DNA of 64,000 nt from Kluyveromyces lactis (lineage: Eukaryota; Ascomycota; Saccharomycetes; Saccharomycetales; Saccharomycetaceae): assembly GCF_000002515.2 (NCBI RefSeq), contig NC_006040.1, positions 62,001-126,000 on the forward strand, in the 5' to 3' direction. The position numbers were made by a program, and so were the translations under genes. Below, one piece after another: positions 38,315 through 48,361 of this stretch. The notes below the pieces were generated by a model, which was not told the origin of the DNA, did no database searches, and saw only the letters and a list, made by a program, of their open reading frames with translations. Each line of letters begins with the position of its first letter. The first letter of the stretch is position 1.

Positions 38315-39259
38315 TTATACAGTATCTTGAAGTGATAACGAGGAAAGCTCACAAGAGATACCAATATCTTCGTTGGCCAGTTCATGTTCTGAGACTTCCC
38401 CTTCGCCCTCTTCGTCTTCCTCTTCGTCGTTATACGAGATCACATTACCTAATGAATCATACTTGATGTCTCGAACATCTATCAATGAATCTCCATTTAA
38501 ATAGTCTTCTTCTTCTTCTTCTCCACTGGACCCCGGTAAATCTCTGGAAGCTCTATTTACGTTACCAATCATCCAGATATCTTCTGTCTTAGCCTGCTGC
38601 TTCCGCTCTATAGCCTCCTGTTCAATCTTTTGTAGCCATTTCTCTTCAGCTGCCTTTACGGAATCATGGTCCGTACATTGTTGATAGATATCAAGTAGCT
38701 CTTTATTTAGCTCTAGAAATGCTGGACCCCATGAGAAGTTCGAGAGCAAATCTGCTGCTAAGTCTGTTCTCCCAACAATCGCAAAACATGCAGCCAGGGC
38801 TTCAACACAGTTTAATCTCCACGGTCTACCGTAGTTAACCTGGTTCGCAGCAACTAAATACGGCAAGAGTCTCTCGTTTTTCCCTCCAATCTTGTTGAAC
38901 GGTACCTCATCTAATCTTGCCCATGAACATTCTACGACAGAAGCACCGTTCTCCTCCACAAGAGCCTTATCGTCAGGACAAACAACTGTCTTACCATTCG
39001 GTGAAACGACAACACCTTGGAACTTTTGACCAACTCGCAACGATTTTATAAGACCAAGTCTCTCTAATTTCTTACCACTGCATCTCTTGGGATCACAGTG
39101 GTCAAAATCCCACATTGCGAGCTTCACAGGAAACTTGCTTGTAGTGGAATCTACATGCTTCATCTCCATCCGTTTATGATTCAGACGGGAACTGTGTCCG
39201 TTAGAACCTTTCTGAGATCTGGGTCTCGTGCTACTCTCCTTGTTCTTACCCTTCCCCAT
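38315..39259 (-). CDS. TSR3: 18S rRNA aminocarboxypropyltransferase Tsr3
   Basis: Frame of 314 residues (S. cerevisiae Tsr3 313). Tsr3 transfers the aminocarboxypropyl group of S-adenosylmethionine to the hypermodified pseudouridine of 18S rRNA (acp3-psi) late in cytoplasmic 40S maturation. Family signatures are MWDFDHCDPKRCSGKKLERLGLI, CSWARLDEVPF, RLLPYLVAANQVNYGRPWRLNCVEALAACFAIVG and the SPOUT-like fold segment between. The N-terminus is basic (KGKNKESSTRPRSQKG) and the last 80 residues are acidic and dispensable-looking. It is divergent from VRL1, with a PAC repeat in the shared promoter. Confidence 0.96.
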   Translation of the reverse strand: MGKGKNKESSTRPRSQKGSNGHSSRLNHKRMEMKHVDSTTSKFPVKLAMWDFDHCDPKRCSGKKLERLGLIKSLRVGQKFQGVVVSPNGKTVVCPDDKALVEENGASVVECSWARLDEVPFNKIGGKNERLLPYLVAANQVNYGRPWRLNCVEALAACFAIVGRTDLAADLLSNFSWGPAFLELNKELLDIYQQCTDHDSVKAAEEKWLQKIEQEAIERKQQAKTEDIWMIGNVNRASRDLPGSSGEEEEEDYLNGDSLIDVRDIKYDSLGNVISYNDEEEDEEGEGEVSEHELANEDIGISCELSSLSLQDTV

Positions 39260-39579
39260 CGATGAACCACTGTAAATATTTGGCTTCTACAACTTCAAAT
39301 GGACTTGTACGAAGCGGATCCGACGTTGCCTGCCTTATTATCATGCCTTTCACACTTGAATCTTGGCATATAAGATGAGATGAGATGAGATGCTTGAAAT
39401 TTATTTCAATGTTTAGAAAAAATTTGGGGAGCATTAGATCAATACCGTTCAAAGAATGGCTTTTAAGAGATGAAACGGCCACTCATTAACCGCTAAGGGT
39501 TTTATTGATCGAATAGAAGTAGGAGTATTGTTTATTGTTCAAACAGCGGTGCCTCTACTTTTTTTTTCCATTGATACAT
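39260..39579. promoter_or_regulatory. TSR3/VRL1 divergent promoter with PAC repeat
   Basis: GATGAGATGAGATGAGATG at 39374-39392 is a run of overlapping PAC boxes, 115 bases before the TSR3 ATG. An A/T tract at 39415-39427 (GAAAAAATTTGGG) is a weaker RRPE. This is the arrangement of ribosome-biogenesis promoters and should serve TSR3. Confidence 0.65.
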
Positions 39580-42500
39580 ATGCCATATCATCTCCCTGTT
39601 CTTCTGAACCCTTTACTCAATGCTATATTCAACTGCCCTTCTCCGAAAACATCATCATTGAAACAGATGTTCTCTCGTTTGGATGATGAGAGGTTCTTTA
39701 TACTAGTACCGAGTACTGAAACCTTATTACAGTTCCAGGATTTGGAGTCGGGTCTTGAGCTGGCAGAGCTTTGTTATCATTATGATTTTGTTGCATCTCA
39801 TATCGTGGTAATAAAGGACCCTACTAAAGATGTTCCTGACCAGCGGTCTATTTATAATACGGATTTTACAACGCTGAATGGTAGGAAATTATCCATACGA
39901 TATCGGAACAGCACAATTGTCACTGGTGATGGTTTTACAGAGAGACGGAAGATCACTATCAAAGAAATCAATCTCTTGCCAACTTTTAATGATTATTTGA
40001 AAGGCTCAAATTATACTCCCATTTTACATATAAGCATGCCTCTATGTGGTGACTTAGTCCCATTAGATGAGTTGCAGGTGTTTTCTAAAGTTGCTGGAAA
40101 TAAGTATTCTAAGCAGGAACAAGCCCCACTTCCATTTGATGAAGAGCAGAAAAAGGTGTTATATTTTGAGCAAAGAATCCAGAGCATATCTGACGTAGCC
40201 GAACGAGTGGCATTGACTTTCCACCTGACAAAAGCAAGAATTAAAAAGGCAATAAGTGTGATTGGAATTCGAACCGAGTGGTTAAATACCCGAGATTCCA
40301 TACGGCAGATCATCAGCTTGGACAAACGGTTAAACCACTTAGAAGATTTGGATGCTATGATTTATGATTATGTTGAGTTGAAACTATTTACAGATATACA
40401 ACAACAATTATCGGAAATTGTTGAAGACCAAGAGTTAGAGCACAGATTTGATTTTAAAGCTTTGAGGTCAATATCTTTGAACCAAGTACCTACTAACTTT
40501 TACCCAAAGGATGAAAAATCATTTTCTTTGGCTAGTGTCGTGGAATTGGAAAAATCTGTAAACGATGCATTAGAGTATCTCAAGAGCATTGATTTGAAGA
40601 CGACTCATTCCGGTAAACTCGAAGTTTTAAGTACTACAATGAGGCTTTTAAGCCGTGAAATAAATGGCATATCCACTGATGCAGATACATTGCTAAGCCT
40701 TTTCGTTCTTTTAATTTGTCGATCTCAAGTAACAGGCCTAGTGCGAACATTGACATACTTGACTAATTTCGAAATTAGCGAGACCTCAATTAAATTTGGA
40801 CTTCAAGGATATGTTCTCTCTACTTTTGAGGCAGCATTATCCTTTTTCCATCAAGATACAGTGGACTCTCTAACCAAAAAGTGTGCTTCAAACAAAAAAA
40901 TATGGGCTTCGATACAGAAGCATAGTAAAGTGGAAGCTGAATTGTTGTCTTCAAATCTTCGAATTCGTACAGACAGTGGAGAGTCGTTACTCTCCATTTG
41001 CATTCAATCGCATAATAATGAGGTGTTAACTACGTTGTTGGCTAATTTTGAAAGTGAATTCCCTTTAGAAGATATCCTCGACGATAGAGATTTCGCGTTA
41101 TCGACGCTTCTAATACAGGCTCTACAAGTACAGAACTCTCAGGCCGCAGCGATTCTCTCTGAAATTATCTTGAAATCTTGTACCGAGTCTGAAGTAAGAT
41201 CTTATCTAAACTCCCCAAACCTGCATAACAGGATCACAGCACATTATATTATGCAGGACATATCTTTGCTTGAATCAGTAGGTCGGTACTTCAATTGGGA
41301 ACATAAAGACATAAATGGGCATACACCACTTTTCGCGGTTTTTCGAAGCTACGATGCAGTGAATTATGATGAAATTGTTACAAAAGTTCTTGACCAAGTT
41401 GTCAAATGGTATGCAAATAACAATAAACCGTTTAATTTTAAAATTCACGAAGATCCTAAAGGCAATACGCTATTACATGTTATGAAAAGTGGTATTGAAT
41501 CCCTTTTAAAACTTCCTGATGTTAACGTCAATAAACCAGATTCAAAAGGGTTGACACCGTTAATGATATATTCAAGATACAATCGAATCACAAACATCGA
41601 GACTATTATGAAAGATGAAAGGTTACTTTGTGATTTAGTCCAACAGCCACTAGTTATGACATCTCTCGACTTCACGAAAAATCCCAAAGTAACAAAGACT
41701 ATACTTGATGCCACGTTTAATAGGGAACCCGTAGTTATCCATTCTTTGAGATTTGAAGAAAGAAAATGGAAGATTGGGATATTCTCTGAGGGAATATTCA
41801 AGAAATATTCATTGGACTTGATACAATACTATCTTCGTTATTTGAAGATTATGTACCCATGCAGCTTTCACCCAGTTCAACTTCTTACTAACGAGCTGAG
41901 ACTTTTAGGAATATATGGGGTTCCCGGCGTCCTGAGATTGCAAAGTTATCATACATTCAAAAAGCTTGATATGCTCTTTAGTTATGTCAATACCCGTGGT
42001 AAGTTATGGTTAGGTAAAGATGAAGAAGAACTGAAAGTGTTATTAGACGTTCCTACACCCTACTTATCTGAGTCGGAACGGTTCATAAAGTTAGAACCGG
42101 AGGAGATAAACGGCATTCAAACTTTCTTGAAATACAACCTAGCTGAGTTTCAGAAGCTGAGAAATTGTTTGATTATTTTGAAGAAACTTGCGATAGTACA
42201 ACAAATCAAACACAGAGATGTCATAACGATGCGAAACTCTTTCCTATCTTTGGGGAACCAAATGTCGCAAAAAGGTGTAGCAAAAAGTTTTGAAAATACA
42301 AACTGCGCTTGGTCTTATGATCTTTCATATTATGAGTTTACTCGAAACTTGGAATATCTAGAGCACTCTGTTGTCACTTTACTTAATAACTTTGAGTCTC
42401 TTCTCGCAAAGACAACTTTATGGTGGAAACATTTTGGTGAATTAATGGAACTGAAGAAAGAGTGGAAGAAAAATTTCCCAAATGACAAGGCGCCTCCTTC

Positions 42501-42783
42501 TTCAGCAAACAGAAATTTTATAGATACCTACATTGAAGGTAAAAGGTCTAAATTTAGGAATAAGTTATCCAATCAACTGAAAATGAGCTCTTTGAACCTT
42601 AAGAAAATTGGCGGTGAAATCAAAACAACACATGAATCGATCGCAGTGGGGATAAATCTATTCATCGAATTCAAAGAGCAGTTTTACCACGATCATATCG
42701 TTAAATCCATAGTTGATCAAAGAATCAGGGAAAATAAACAAATCATGCAACAATTGATTGATACCATGAAAGGGCATGTTTAA
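39580..42783 (+). CDS. VRL1: VARP-like Vrl1, VPS9-domain and ankyrin protein
   Basis: From the ATG at 39580 the protein has 1067 residues; upstream codons in the same frame lack an ATG and run through a T tract. It starts MPYHLPVLLNPLLNAIFNCP, like the VPS9-type Rab5 GEF group. Helical N-terminal half with a VPS9-like segment, then ankyrin repeats around residues 560-690 (DINGHTPLFAVF, DPKGNTLLHVM, DSKGLTPLMIYSRYN), then a PX-like and BAR-like C-terminal region with coiled coil. Vrl1 is the relative of human VARP and works with Vin1 in endosomal tubule transport. The frame is intact here, as in wild S. cerevisiae strains, while the reference laboratory strain has it split into YML003W/YML002W. 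In S. cerevisiae it neighbours YPT7; here SGT2, ALG6 and a pirin intervene. Confidence 0.88.
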   Translation: MPYHLPVLLNPLLNAIFNCPSPKTSSLKQMFSRLDDERFFILVPSTETLLQFQDLESGLELAELCYHYDFVASHIVVIKDPTKDVPDQRSIYNTDFTTLNGRKLSIRYRNSTIVTGDGFTERRKITIKEINLLPTFNDYLKGSNYTPILHISMPLCGDLVPLDELQVFSKVAGNKYSKQEQAPLPFDEEQKKVLYFEQRIQSISDVAERVALTFHLTKARIKKAISVIGIRTEWLNTRDSIRQIISLDKRLNHLEDLDAMIYDYVELKLFTDIQQQLSEIVEDQELEHRFDFKALRSISLNQVPTNFYPKDEKSFSLASVVELEKSVNDALEYLKSIDLKTTHSGKLEVLSTTMRLLSREINGISTDADTLLSLFVLLICRSQVTGLVRTLTYLTNFEISETSIKFGLQGYVLSTFEAALSFFHQDTVDSLTKKCASNKKIWASIQKHSKVEAELLSSNLRIRTDSGESLLSICIQSHNNEVLTTLLANFESEFPLEDILDDRDFALSTLLIQALQVQNSQAAAILSEIILKSCTESEVRSYLNSPNLHNRITAHYIMQDISLLESVGRYFNWEHKDINGHTPLFAVFRSYDAVNYDEIVTKVLDQVVKWYANNNKPFNFKIHEDPKGNTLLHVMKSGIESLLKLPDVNVNKPDSKGLTPLMIYSRYNRITNIETIMKDERLLCDLVQQPLVMTSLDFTKNPKVTKTILDATFNREPVVIHSLRFEERKWKIGIFSEGIFKKYSLDLIQYYLRYLKIMYPCSFHPVQLLTNELRLLGIYGVPGVLRLQSYHTFKKLDMLFSYVNTRGKLWLGKDEEELKVLLDVPTPYLSESERFIKLEPEEINGIQTFLKYNLAEFQKLRNCLIILKKLAIVQQIKHRDVITMRNSFLSLGNQMSQKGVAKSFENTNCAWSYDLSYYEFTRNLEYLEHSVVTLLNNFESLLAKTTLWWKHFGELMELKKEWKKNFPNDKAPPSSANRNFIDTYIEGKRSKFRNKLSNQLKMSSLNLKKIGGEIKTTHESIAVGINLFIEFKEQFYHDHIVKSIVDQRIRENKQIMQQLIDTMKGHV

Positions 42784-42846
42784 CTAGTCATATATAGATC
42801 AAATATATACAGTCAAAAAGGACAAGCAAAAGTTTGGGTATACTGG

Positions 42847-43854
42847 TTATTGCTGGCTGCCGTTGCCGCCACCAAACATGTTTTTGGCCATGTCTCTAAT
42901 AGATGGGTCATTCATCATTTGACTCAAATCTGGCATGCCGCCACCAGATGAGAATTGGTTGGCCATTTGCTTCATTGCTGGATTGGACATCATATCCTGC
43001 ATTAGACCTGGATTTTGCATCATCTTTTCAGCGGCTTGCATAACTTGAGGGTTGTTTAGCAGTGCTCCTAAACCACCGCCTAGACCGCCACCACCTAACA
43101 AGCTTGAAAGATCTGGTAAGCCACCAGCGCCTGCACCAGGACCTTCAGTCGCAGATTTGTCAGAAACATCTTCAGAAGAAGCGCTGGTAGAGCTCTTCTC
43201 TAAGTTCATTGAGGTTTCTACCTTCTTCTTGGCAGTTTCGTAATCTCTTTTCATAACGTCAGTAGCTTTTTCCCCTTCGATATCTAGGACCTTCTTGTAA
43301 GCATCTAAAGCTTCTTCAGGCTTATTCAAAGCATACTTCGCAAATCCAAGTCTAGAAAAACCCTTAGAATATGTAGGATCAACTTCAATAGCTTGCTCGG
43401 CGTCCTTAACGGCCTGTTCGTACTGCTTCAAAGAAGAATAAGCTGCAGCCCTGTTCGAGTAGTAAACAGCGTTAGATGGAGAAACTTCGATAGCAGCAGT
43501 GTATTTTTCAATAGCCTCATCAAATTTCTTAGCAGCCATGGCCTTGTTACCCTGTAGCTTTAATTCTTCAGCCTTGGCCTTAGCTGCTGCATCTTCAACT
43601 GGAATATGAACCTTCACTGGTTCACCAGAAACGCCTCCAGAAGAGGGAGCTGAGGCTAATAGTTCAGGTAATTTCTTGCCATTAAAAGGACCAGAGATTA
43701 AAGAATCAGTCTCATCTCTTTCAAATTGGAAGGCCTCAGTGATACAGTCGATGGCAACATTCAACGAATCAACATAGTCTTCGTTTACTGAAGAAGACGA
43801 TGATGACAAAAAGTCAACAATCAAAGCAGCAATTTCCTTATTAGATAGGGACAT
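42847..43854 (-). CDS. SGT2: Sgt2, TPR co-chaperone of the GET pathway
   Basis: Frame of 335 residues (S. cerevisiae Sgt2 346). The N-terminal dimerisation helix pair (MSLSNKEIAALIVDFL, SLNVAIDCITEAF) binds Get5. Three TPR repeats follow at about residues 95-205 (LKLQGNKAMAAKKFDEAIEKYTAAIEVSP onward) and contact Hsp70/Hsp90 tails. The C-terminus is Gly-rich and then Met/Gln/Asn/Pro-rich with NPQVMQ, NPGLMQ and NPAMKQ repeats, the part that captures tail-anchored membrane helices before hand-over to Get3. It lies tail-to-tail with VRL1, only 63 bases between stops. Confidence 0.96.
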   Translation of the reverse strand: MSLSNKEIAALIVDFLSSSSSSVNEDYVDSLNVAIDCITEAFQFERDETDSLISGPFNGKKLPELLASAPSSGGVSGEPVKVHIPVEDAAAKAKAEELKLQGNKAMAAKKFDEAIEKYTAAIEVSPSNAVYYSNRAAAYSSLKQYEQAVKDAEQAIEVDPTYSKGFSRLGFAKYALNKPEEALDAYKKVLDIEGEKATDVMKRDYETAKKKVETSMNLEKSSTSASSEDVSDKSATEGPGAGAGGLPDLSSLLGGGGLGGGLGALLNNPQVMQAAEKMMQNPGLMQDMMSNPAMKQMANQFSSGGGMPDLSQMMNDPSIRDMAKNMFGGGNGSQQ

Positions 43855-44735
43855 TCGGATTTTCTAAACTTTTGACAGTGCTTTAAGATGAAATAAGGAT
43901 CACAAACCGCTGTATACGATAAGATGAAGCAGTAACAAAGGACGAGTCAATGATAACTCTTCTTTGAAAGTACATAAAATCCAGGCAACTTGTCATTTAA
44001 GCACTATTATAATAAACTTTTTCCTGAATGTGAATGGCGAAAAAATGATAAGTACGGAAAAACCTTCGGTTAGAGAAGGCAACAGAAGACGAAAGATTCA
44101 CAGAGACACGTCAATTTCACATCGTTAGCATTTTTAAGCTGACTCGTGCCGTCTTAATTGAGAAGTAGTGATATTTGATAGAAGCTACTAATAGTTTGGA
44201 ACCATCAACCATGGAAAGGAAGTTCAAAGAGTTGCTGGCTCCTTGAAAGAAGGAAAAAGTTAATCAAAAACAAAATCTTCCCCGCCAGGACTCGAACCTG
44301 GAATCTTCTGGTTTCAGAAGTAGCTAACATCGTAGCCAGACGCCGTGACCATTGGGCCACGAGGAATAAGATTTCGTGACGGTTACTACTTTTCGTTCTA
44401 TATAACAGCTACAACAGATCATATGATACTTTTAAAGTAATATTCAGACTTTACCTATTTAGTGAGTATGCCGTTACACAAATACGGTGCATCCAGCATG
44501 GAGAGTTTTACTATATTGAATTTCATTACGAAGAATTGTTTTTCTCATTTACGAGTCTTATACTGGTGCTTTTTGTCTTTGTTTATTTTTGATCGAAACT
44601 GACATTCGATATATGAATACTAATTAAAGTGTAAGTAGAATCCTAAATGATTAAACAGAGGAGTGAAATATATATCCCGGTTTTGCTCTTGCAAGGTACG
44701 CCCCGTATCATTACTGCTATTATAAATTTTAACAT
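43855..44735. other. SGT2 upstream region and ALG6 3' region with tRNA-Arg
   Basis: About 880 bases, holding the tRNA-Arg at 44277-44366. The rest is AT-rich with no recognisable gene. Confidence 0.5.
44277..44366 (-). tRNA. tRNA-Arg(ACG) with a 17-base intron
   Basis: The minus strand reads TTCCTCGTGGCCCAATGGTC and so on to CCTGGCGGGGAAG. Acceptor arms TTCCTCG and CGGGGAA pair, with discriminator G at 44277. The T arm is CCAGGTTCGAGTCCTGG. The anticodon ACG lies in GGCTACGA, and the 3' half of the anticodon stem (ACCAG) resumes after 17 extra bases, TGTTAGCTACTTCTGAA, placed one base 3' of the anticodon as canonical introns are. Without the intron the gene is 73 bases and nearly the same as the S. 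cerevisiae tRNA-Arg(ACG), which as I recall has no intron. Confidence 0.92.
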
Positions 44736-46436
44736 CTATAAATCTTGCAAAGTGCTGTTTCTCATTTCGAATAATTTATAATTGTTCCATATCCAAAATG
44801 TCACAAAACATGAGAAGCCCAAGGAACAATTGGCAAGCACCCATAAATCAGGGTATTTTGATGGCGGGGAGACGTAATAGTCTAGAAAATGAATAATCCC
44901 CATTGCAATATATGAGCCAACAATGATTAATCTCCATATTAGGCTCTTGGGTAGTAAACTTGCCCGTCTATAATCAACATCTATATCACTGATGGATGGC
45001 CCTGGTGTCAAAAATTTTGGGAGGAAGCGTGGTGTGACGAAACTGAAGTTACCGATCAACCAATTGCTAAACATGAACATGACTCCATATTGCAATACTA
45101 GATTGTCCTTTTTCAGTAATGGCCAGAGTGTAAACAATGCCACGTTGTTAATCCAACAAACCAATGATAGAACATTCCAATCTCTTGACGTGTACAAGAG
45201 TGTAATAGGAAGTAAAGGTAATAAGATTGTCTTTTCATGAACCTGGAAGCTGAATAAGAAGAATGACATCGAACATGCGGCCAAAGCATATGGTAGTAAA
45301 TGTCTCTTCGGGTATAAAAATGTTATAATGAATGATGGTAAAAGCCCAATAACTGTTGCGAGTAATGAGTATAATTGAAGATCCTTCTGAGTGAATAGAT
45401 TTCTATATTTGATGAAAATATTAGAAACGCACCAAAAATTCGCAACTTTATCTTCAAAGATACCCCTGGCAAATGGAAAAATCCTGTGCATTGATTGCAC
45501 TAAGTTCTTGTATCCTCCAAAGATATAGATTGGACCGAAAGAACCAATGAATGCAAGAGCTGTTGAAACAGAGATCGCAAATAACCTAGGTAAGTTGATC
45601 CCTGGAGAGTATGTGGATTTACTCAATAGATAAGCAAAGAAAATTGGAGAATAATAAAGTGCCATTTGCTTAAAACAAAGTGATAGCACAAAACATATAG
45701 CTCCCATAGCGTAAAACCCATCTAACAGATTATTCAATGTGTAGACTGTCATTCCCAACATTACGCAGTTATATTGGAAATGTCCATGATCCACCAAAAT
45801 CAACGCTGGCTGGAACAGAATAGCAGCAGCAGCAATGTATTGACCAATTGGGGATTGCGATCTATATTTTCCGACCCACTTGGTAAAGTAAATTACTGCG
45901 GGAATATAGAGTAACAACTCACTAATAATTACAGTAAATCTCATATATGACTTCAAGTTAAGTGATTCGTAGCCTCTGGATGACTCGAGATCAAACCACC
46001 CTTCTCGGAAAAACGATCCCAGTTTACCCAATAAATATGAATGGTAAGCAGTCAAAGGCGGATAGTCAAGCCCCCAGTATTGCAAATCATACCAGTACCA
46101 CTCACGAACCGGAAGATGCTGTGTAATTTCCATCCAATGCCTCTGAGCTTCAAAATCCCCGAACATTGGAGGCGTATTCATACCAGAGTACCCACCTAAC
46201 CCGACAGCGCATCTTATGATCAACGCGAAAATGACTATGACATATTTTGCACACCATTGGTTGCCCACTGGCCTGAATGGGGTCAAAAAATCGTACATAG
46301 GTGAAGCAAAGAATGCCTCCACTGATTCAACCTTTTTCATGATAGCAGTTGACGTAGTAGTCTCTGCGTTGGCTGGTAGACTGCTGACGGTCTTCTTAAC
46401 AGCATTTTTGGGGGTCTGTTTCTTCTTCAAACCCAT
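44736..46436 (-). CDS. ALG6: Dolichyl-P-Glc:Man9GlcNAc2-PP-dolichol alpha-1,3-glucosyltransferase
   Basis: Multi-span ER membrane protein of 566 residues (S. cerevisiae Alg6 544). It adds the first glucose to the lipid-linked oligosaccharide used for N-glycosylation. It belongs to the GT-C fold family: the first luminal loop carries GDFEAQRHWMEITQHLPVREWYWYDLQYWGLDYPPLTAYHSY, in which the acidic residue of GDFEAQRHW is the likely catalytic base. More than ten hydrophobic segments follow, including HFQYNCVMLGM and FSFQVHEKTILLPLLP, motifs shared by ALG6 and ALG8. ALG6 is favoured by overall likeness and by being close to RRP6 in S. cerevisiae (YOR001W-YOR002W). Confidence 0.95.
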   Translation of the reverse strand: MGLKKKQTPKNAVKKTVSSLPANAETTTSTAIMKKVESVEAFFASPMYDFLTPFRPVGNQWCAKYVIVIFALIIRCAVGLGGYSGMNTPPMFGDFEAQRHWMEITQHLPVREWYWYDLQYWGLDYPPLTAYHSYLLGKLGSFFREGWFDLESSRGYESLNLKSYMRFTVIISELLLYIPAVIYFTKWVGKYRSQSPIGQYIAAAAILFQPALILVDHGHFQYNCVMLGMTVYTLNNLLDGFYAMGAICFVLSLCFKQMALYYSPIFFAYLLSKSTYSPGINLPRLFAISVSTALAFIGSFGPIYIFGGYKNLVQSMHRIFPFARGIFEDKVANFWCVSNIFIKYRNLFTQKDLQLYSLLATVIGLLPSFIITFLYPKRHLLPYALAACSMSFFLFSFQVHEKTILLPLLPITLLYTSRDWNVLSLVCWINNVALFTLWPLLKKDNLVLQYGVMFMFSNWLIGNFSFVTPRFLPKFLTPGPSISDIDVDYRRASLLPKSLIWRLIIVGSYIAMGIIHFLDYYVSPPSKYPDLWVLANCSLGFSCFVTFWIWNNYKLFEMRNSTLQDL

Positions 46437-46847
46437 GATGACGAGGGATTTCGCTGGATCCTTTTCCAGGCAATCGAAGAAACTTACTTGTGTCTAGTAC
46501 TAGCCAAATAAGTTGAAGAATGAATGGGTAATTGCCAAAATCCAACTACTCCATCCGCATATCATCTGAAGTATTATTTCCTTGAATATTCAAATAAAAC
46601 GGCCTTCCTAACAGACACAGAAAAAGATCACCAAGTCACGTGAATCACAAACAAATACACATAAAGAGCCCACAGAGCCATAAACCTTCGATTACATGTT
46701 ACATAGACCTAATTGATCAATAAATATATATAGAGATAACTATTTAACCTTCAAATAGTTGCTAATCAAAGAGGCGAGATAAATATCTCATGTAATGATC
46801 CGGCCCTTTGATCACAACAAAAAGGAAGAACTACTTAAAGGATCTAT
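46437..46847. other. ALG6 promoter / pirin 3' region
   Basis: About 410 bases with one E-box CACGTG at 46637-46642 on the ALG6 side. No gene was seen. Confidence 0.5.
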
Positions 46848-47783
46848 TCAATTTCCCTTTGGCAGATACTGTTGAACTTCTGCTTCGGTGACACCGTTCT
46901 TAATGACAGGGGACCAAGTTCTAGCGTTTTCAAACCCATTGACACCATTTTGGTAGTTTTGAATGACATCGACAATATTCTCTCTTGAAGATTCCACGAA
47001 CGGACCGTATTGAACCACTTTTTGGTTGAAGTATTTACCAGCGATAATGGCGAATTCCGCGTTATCGGAAGTGGTGAATCCCCTAATGCCATCACCATCA
47101 TTCTTGAAGAAGATGGCGGAGGATTCAGGATATTCTTGATCTGAAATACTGATTGATCCTTTCATGATGTAAATGAAGGAACTAAAATCATCGCTAAACG
47201 GTTGTGCAAACTCTGTGTTCTTTTTGTTGGCAATAAAATGATAGAACTCGACTGGTGTGTAGGCCAATTCAGTTAAGGATTTAACACCATAGGATTCACC
47301 ACTGATCACTTTCACAATTAGGTTATCACTAGGAGTAGCCAAAGGAATCTCTTCACGACGTAGATCTCTATAACGTGGCTCCACGTTTTTTATATCGTTG
47401 GGTAAATCAACCCAAAGTTGTAAACCCTGGGTGGATTCACCGTTATCCATCTTAACGGGGATTTCTGAATGGACAATCGCTTTGCCTGCAGTCATAAACT
47501 GCAAATCACCAGACCGTAGAACTCCTTTAGAACCAGTAAAATCCTCATGTGCCATCATACCGCGCAATACATAAGTAATGGTTTCTTGACCGTGATGTGG
47601 ATGTTCCGGGAACCCGGCAGGTGGAGACACATCGAAGTTATCCAACATTAAGAATGGTGGAAAGTTTCTCATCTGTATAGTCCCAATGGACCTCTTAACA
47701 AGGGCACCAGCACCCTCACTCTGCTCAATGGCAACAAAGTGTTTCAACACAGAACGTACCTTACTAACAACGTTCAAACCCAT
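46848..47783 (-). CDS. Pirin family cupin protein
   Basis: Frame of 311 residues. The N-terminal cupin carries the pirin signature LDNFDVSPPAGFPEHPHHGQETITYVLRG, in which His57, His59 and later His101 and Glu103 (VHSEIP) would hold an iron or other metal. A second cupin-like half follows (FYHFIANKKN, FIYIMKGSISI). Pirins are nuclear or cytosolic; reported roles include iron-dependent transcriptional co-regulation and quercetin dioxygenase activity, none of which can be assigned here. I recall no pirin in S. cerevisiae, so the gene is either an ancestral gene lost there or a gain here. It stands between ALG6 and YPT7. Upstream DNA holds a three-unit decamer repeat and a perfect inverted repeat. 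Confidence 0.9.
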   Translation of the reverse strand: MGLNVVSKVRSVLKHFVAIEQSEGAGALVKRSIGTIQMRNFPPFLMLDNFDVSPPAGFPEHPHHGQETITYVLRGMMAHEDFTGSKGVLRSGDLQFMTAGKAIVHSEIPVKMDNGESTQGLQLWVDLPNDIKNVEPRYRDLRREEIPLATPSDNLIVKVISGESYGVKSLTELAYTPVEFYHFIANKKNTEFAQPFSDDFSSFIYIMKGSISISDQEYPESSAIFFKNDGDGIRGFTTSDNAEFAIIAGKYFNQKVVQYGPFVESSRENIVDVIQNYQNGVNGFENARTWSPVIKNGVTEAEVQQYLPKGN

Positions 47784-48150
47784 CTATGAAGACATAACAC
47801 GCTGATCTCTACTCTTTTCCAAGGCTTGTAAGACCGATGAGCTAGGTGATAAATAATAAACTGCAATCGATATAACCAGAACTAACACAGGTGTTGACAA
47901 GTTATACTTGAAGCTTAATTGTTGGAGCATACAATTTAGAATGACTTCTACAATTTTACCACTCAATTGAATTCCAATTTTGCAAAATTTTAGACCTAAT
48001 CGATAGTTCGTATCCTTTATATACTTTAAAATCCAAATCAAAGTACCAATGCCTTACCCCGAATTACCAATACAAATGACTAGCCTAAGATGAAAACCTT
48101 AAGACAGACACAAGAAAATATACTTTCGAACAATGACAAATGTTCAAAAT

Positions 48151-48180
48151 GTATAATAATGTATAATGATGTATAATAAC
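48151..48180 (+). repeat. Three tandem copies of a GTATAATNAT decamer
   Basis: GTATAATAAT, GTATAATGAT and GTATAATAAC follow each other without spacer. As RNA, UGUAUAAU would resemble Puf4/Puf5 sites, but no plus-strand transcript is known here. Confidence 0.85.
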
Positions 48181-48361
48181 ATTGATATTTCTGAGGGAGT
48201 GCTGATCCTTTTGCAACTTACTCATCTTATATAAGCTCTCATCGGGTCCTGCAATAAAGTTCCTCTCCCTTTAGTAAGAGCTGACACATTTTTTTTTTCT
48301 GTCTACATTTAATAAGCAAGTATTCGCAACGAGTGTGATGCAGGGATGCTTATCGTGGTGC

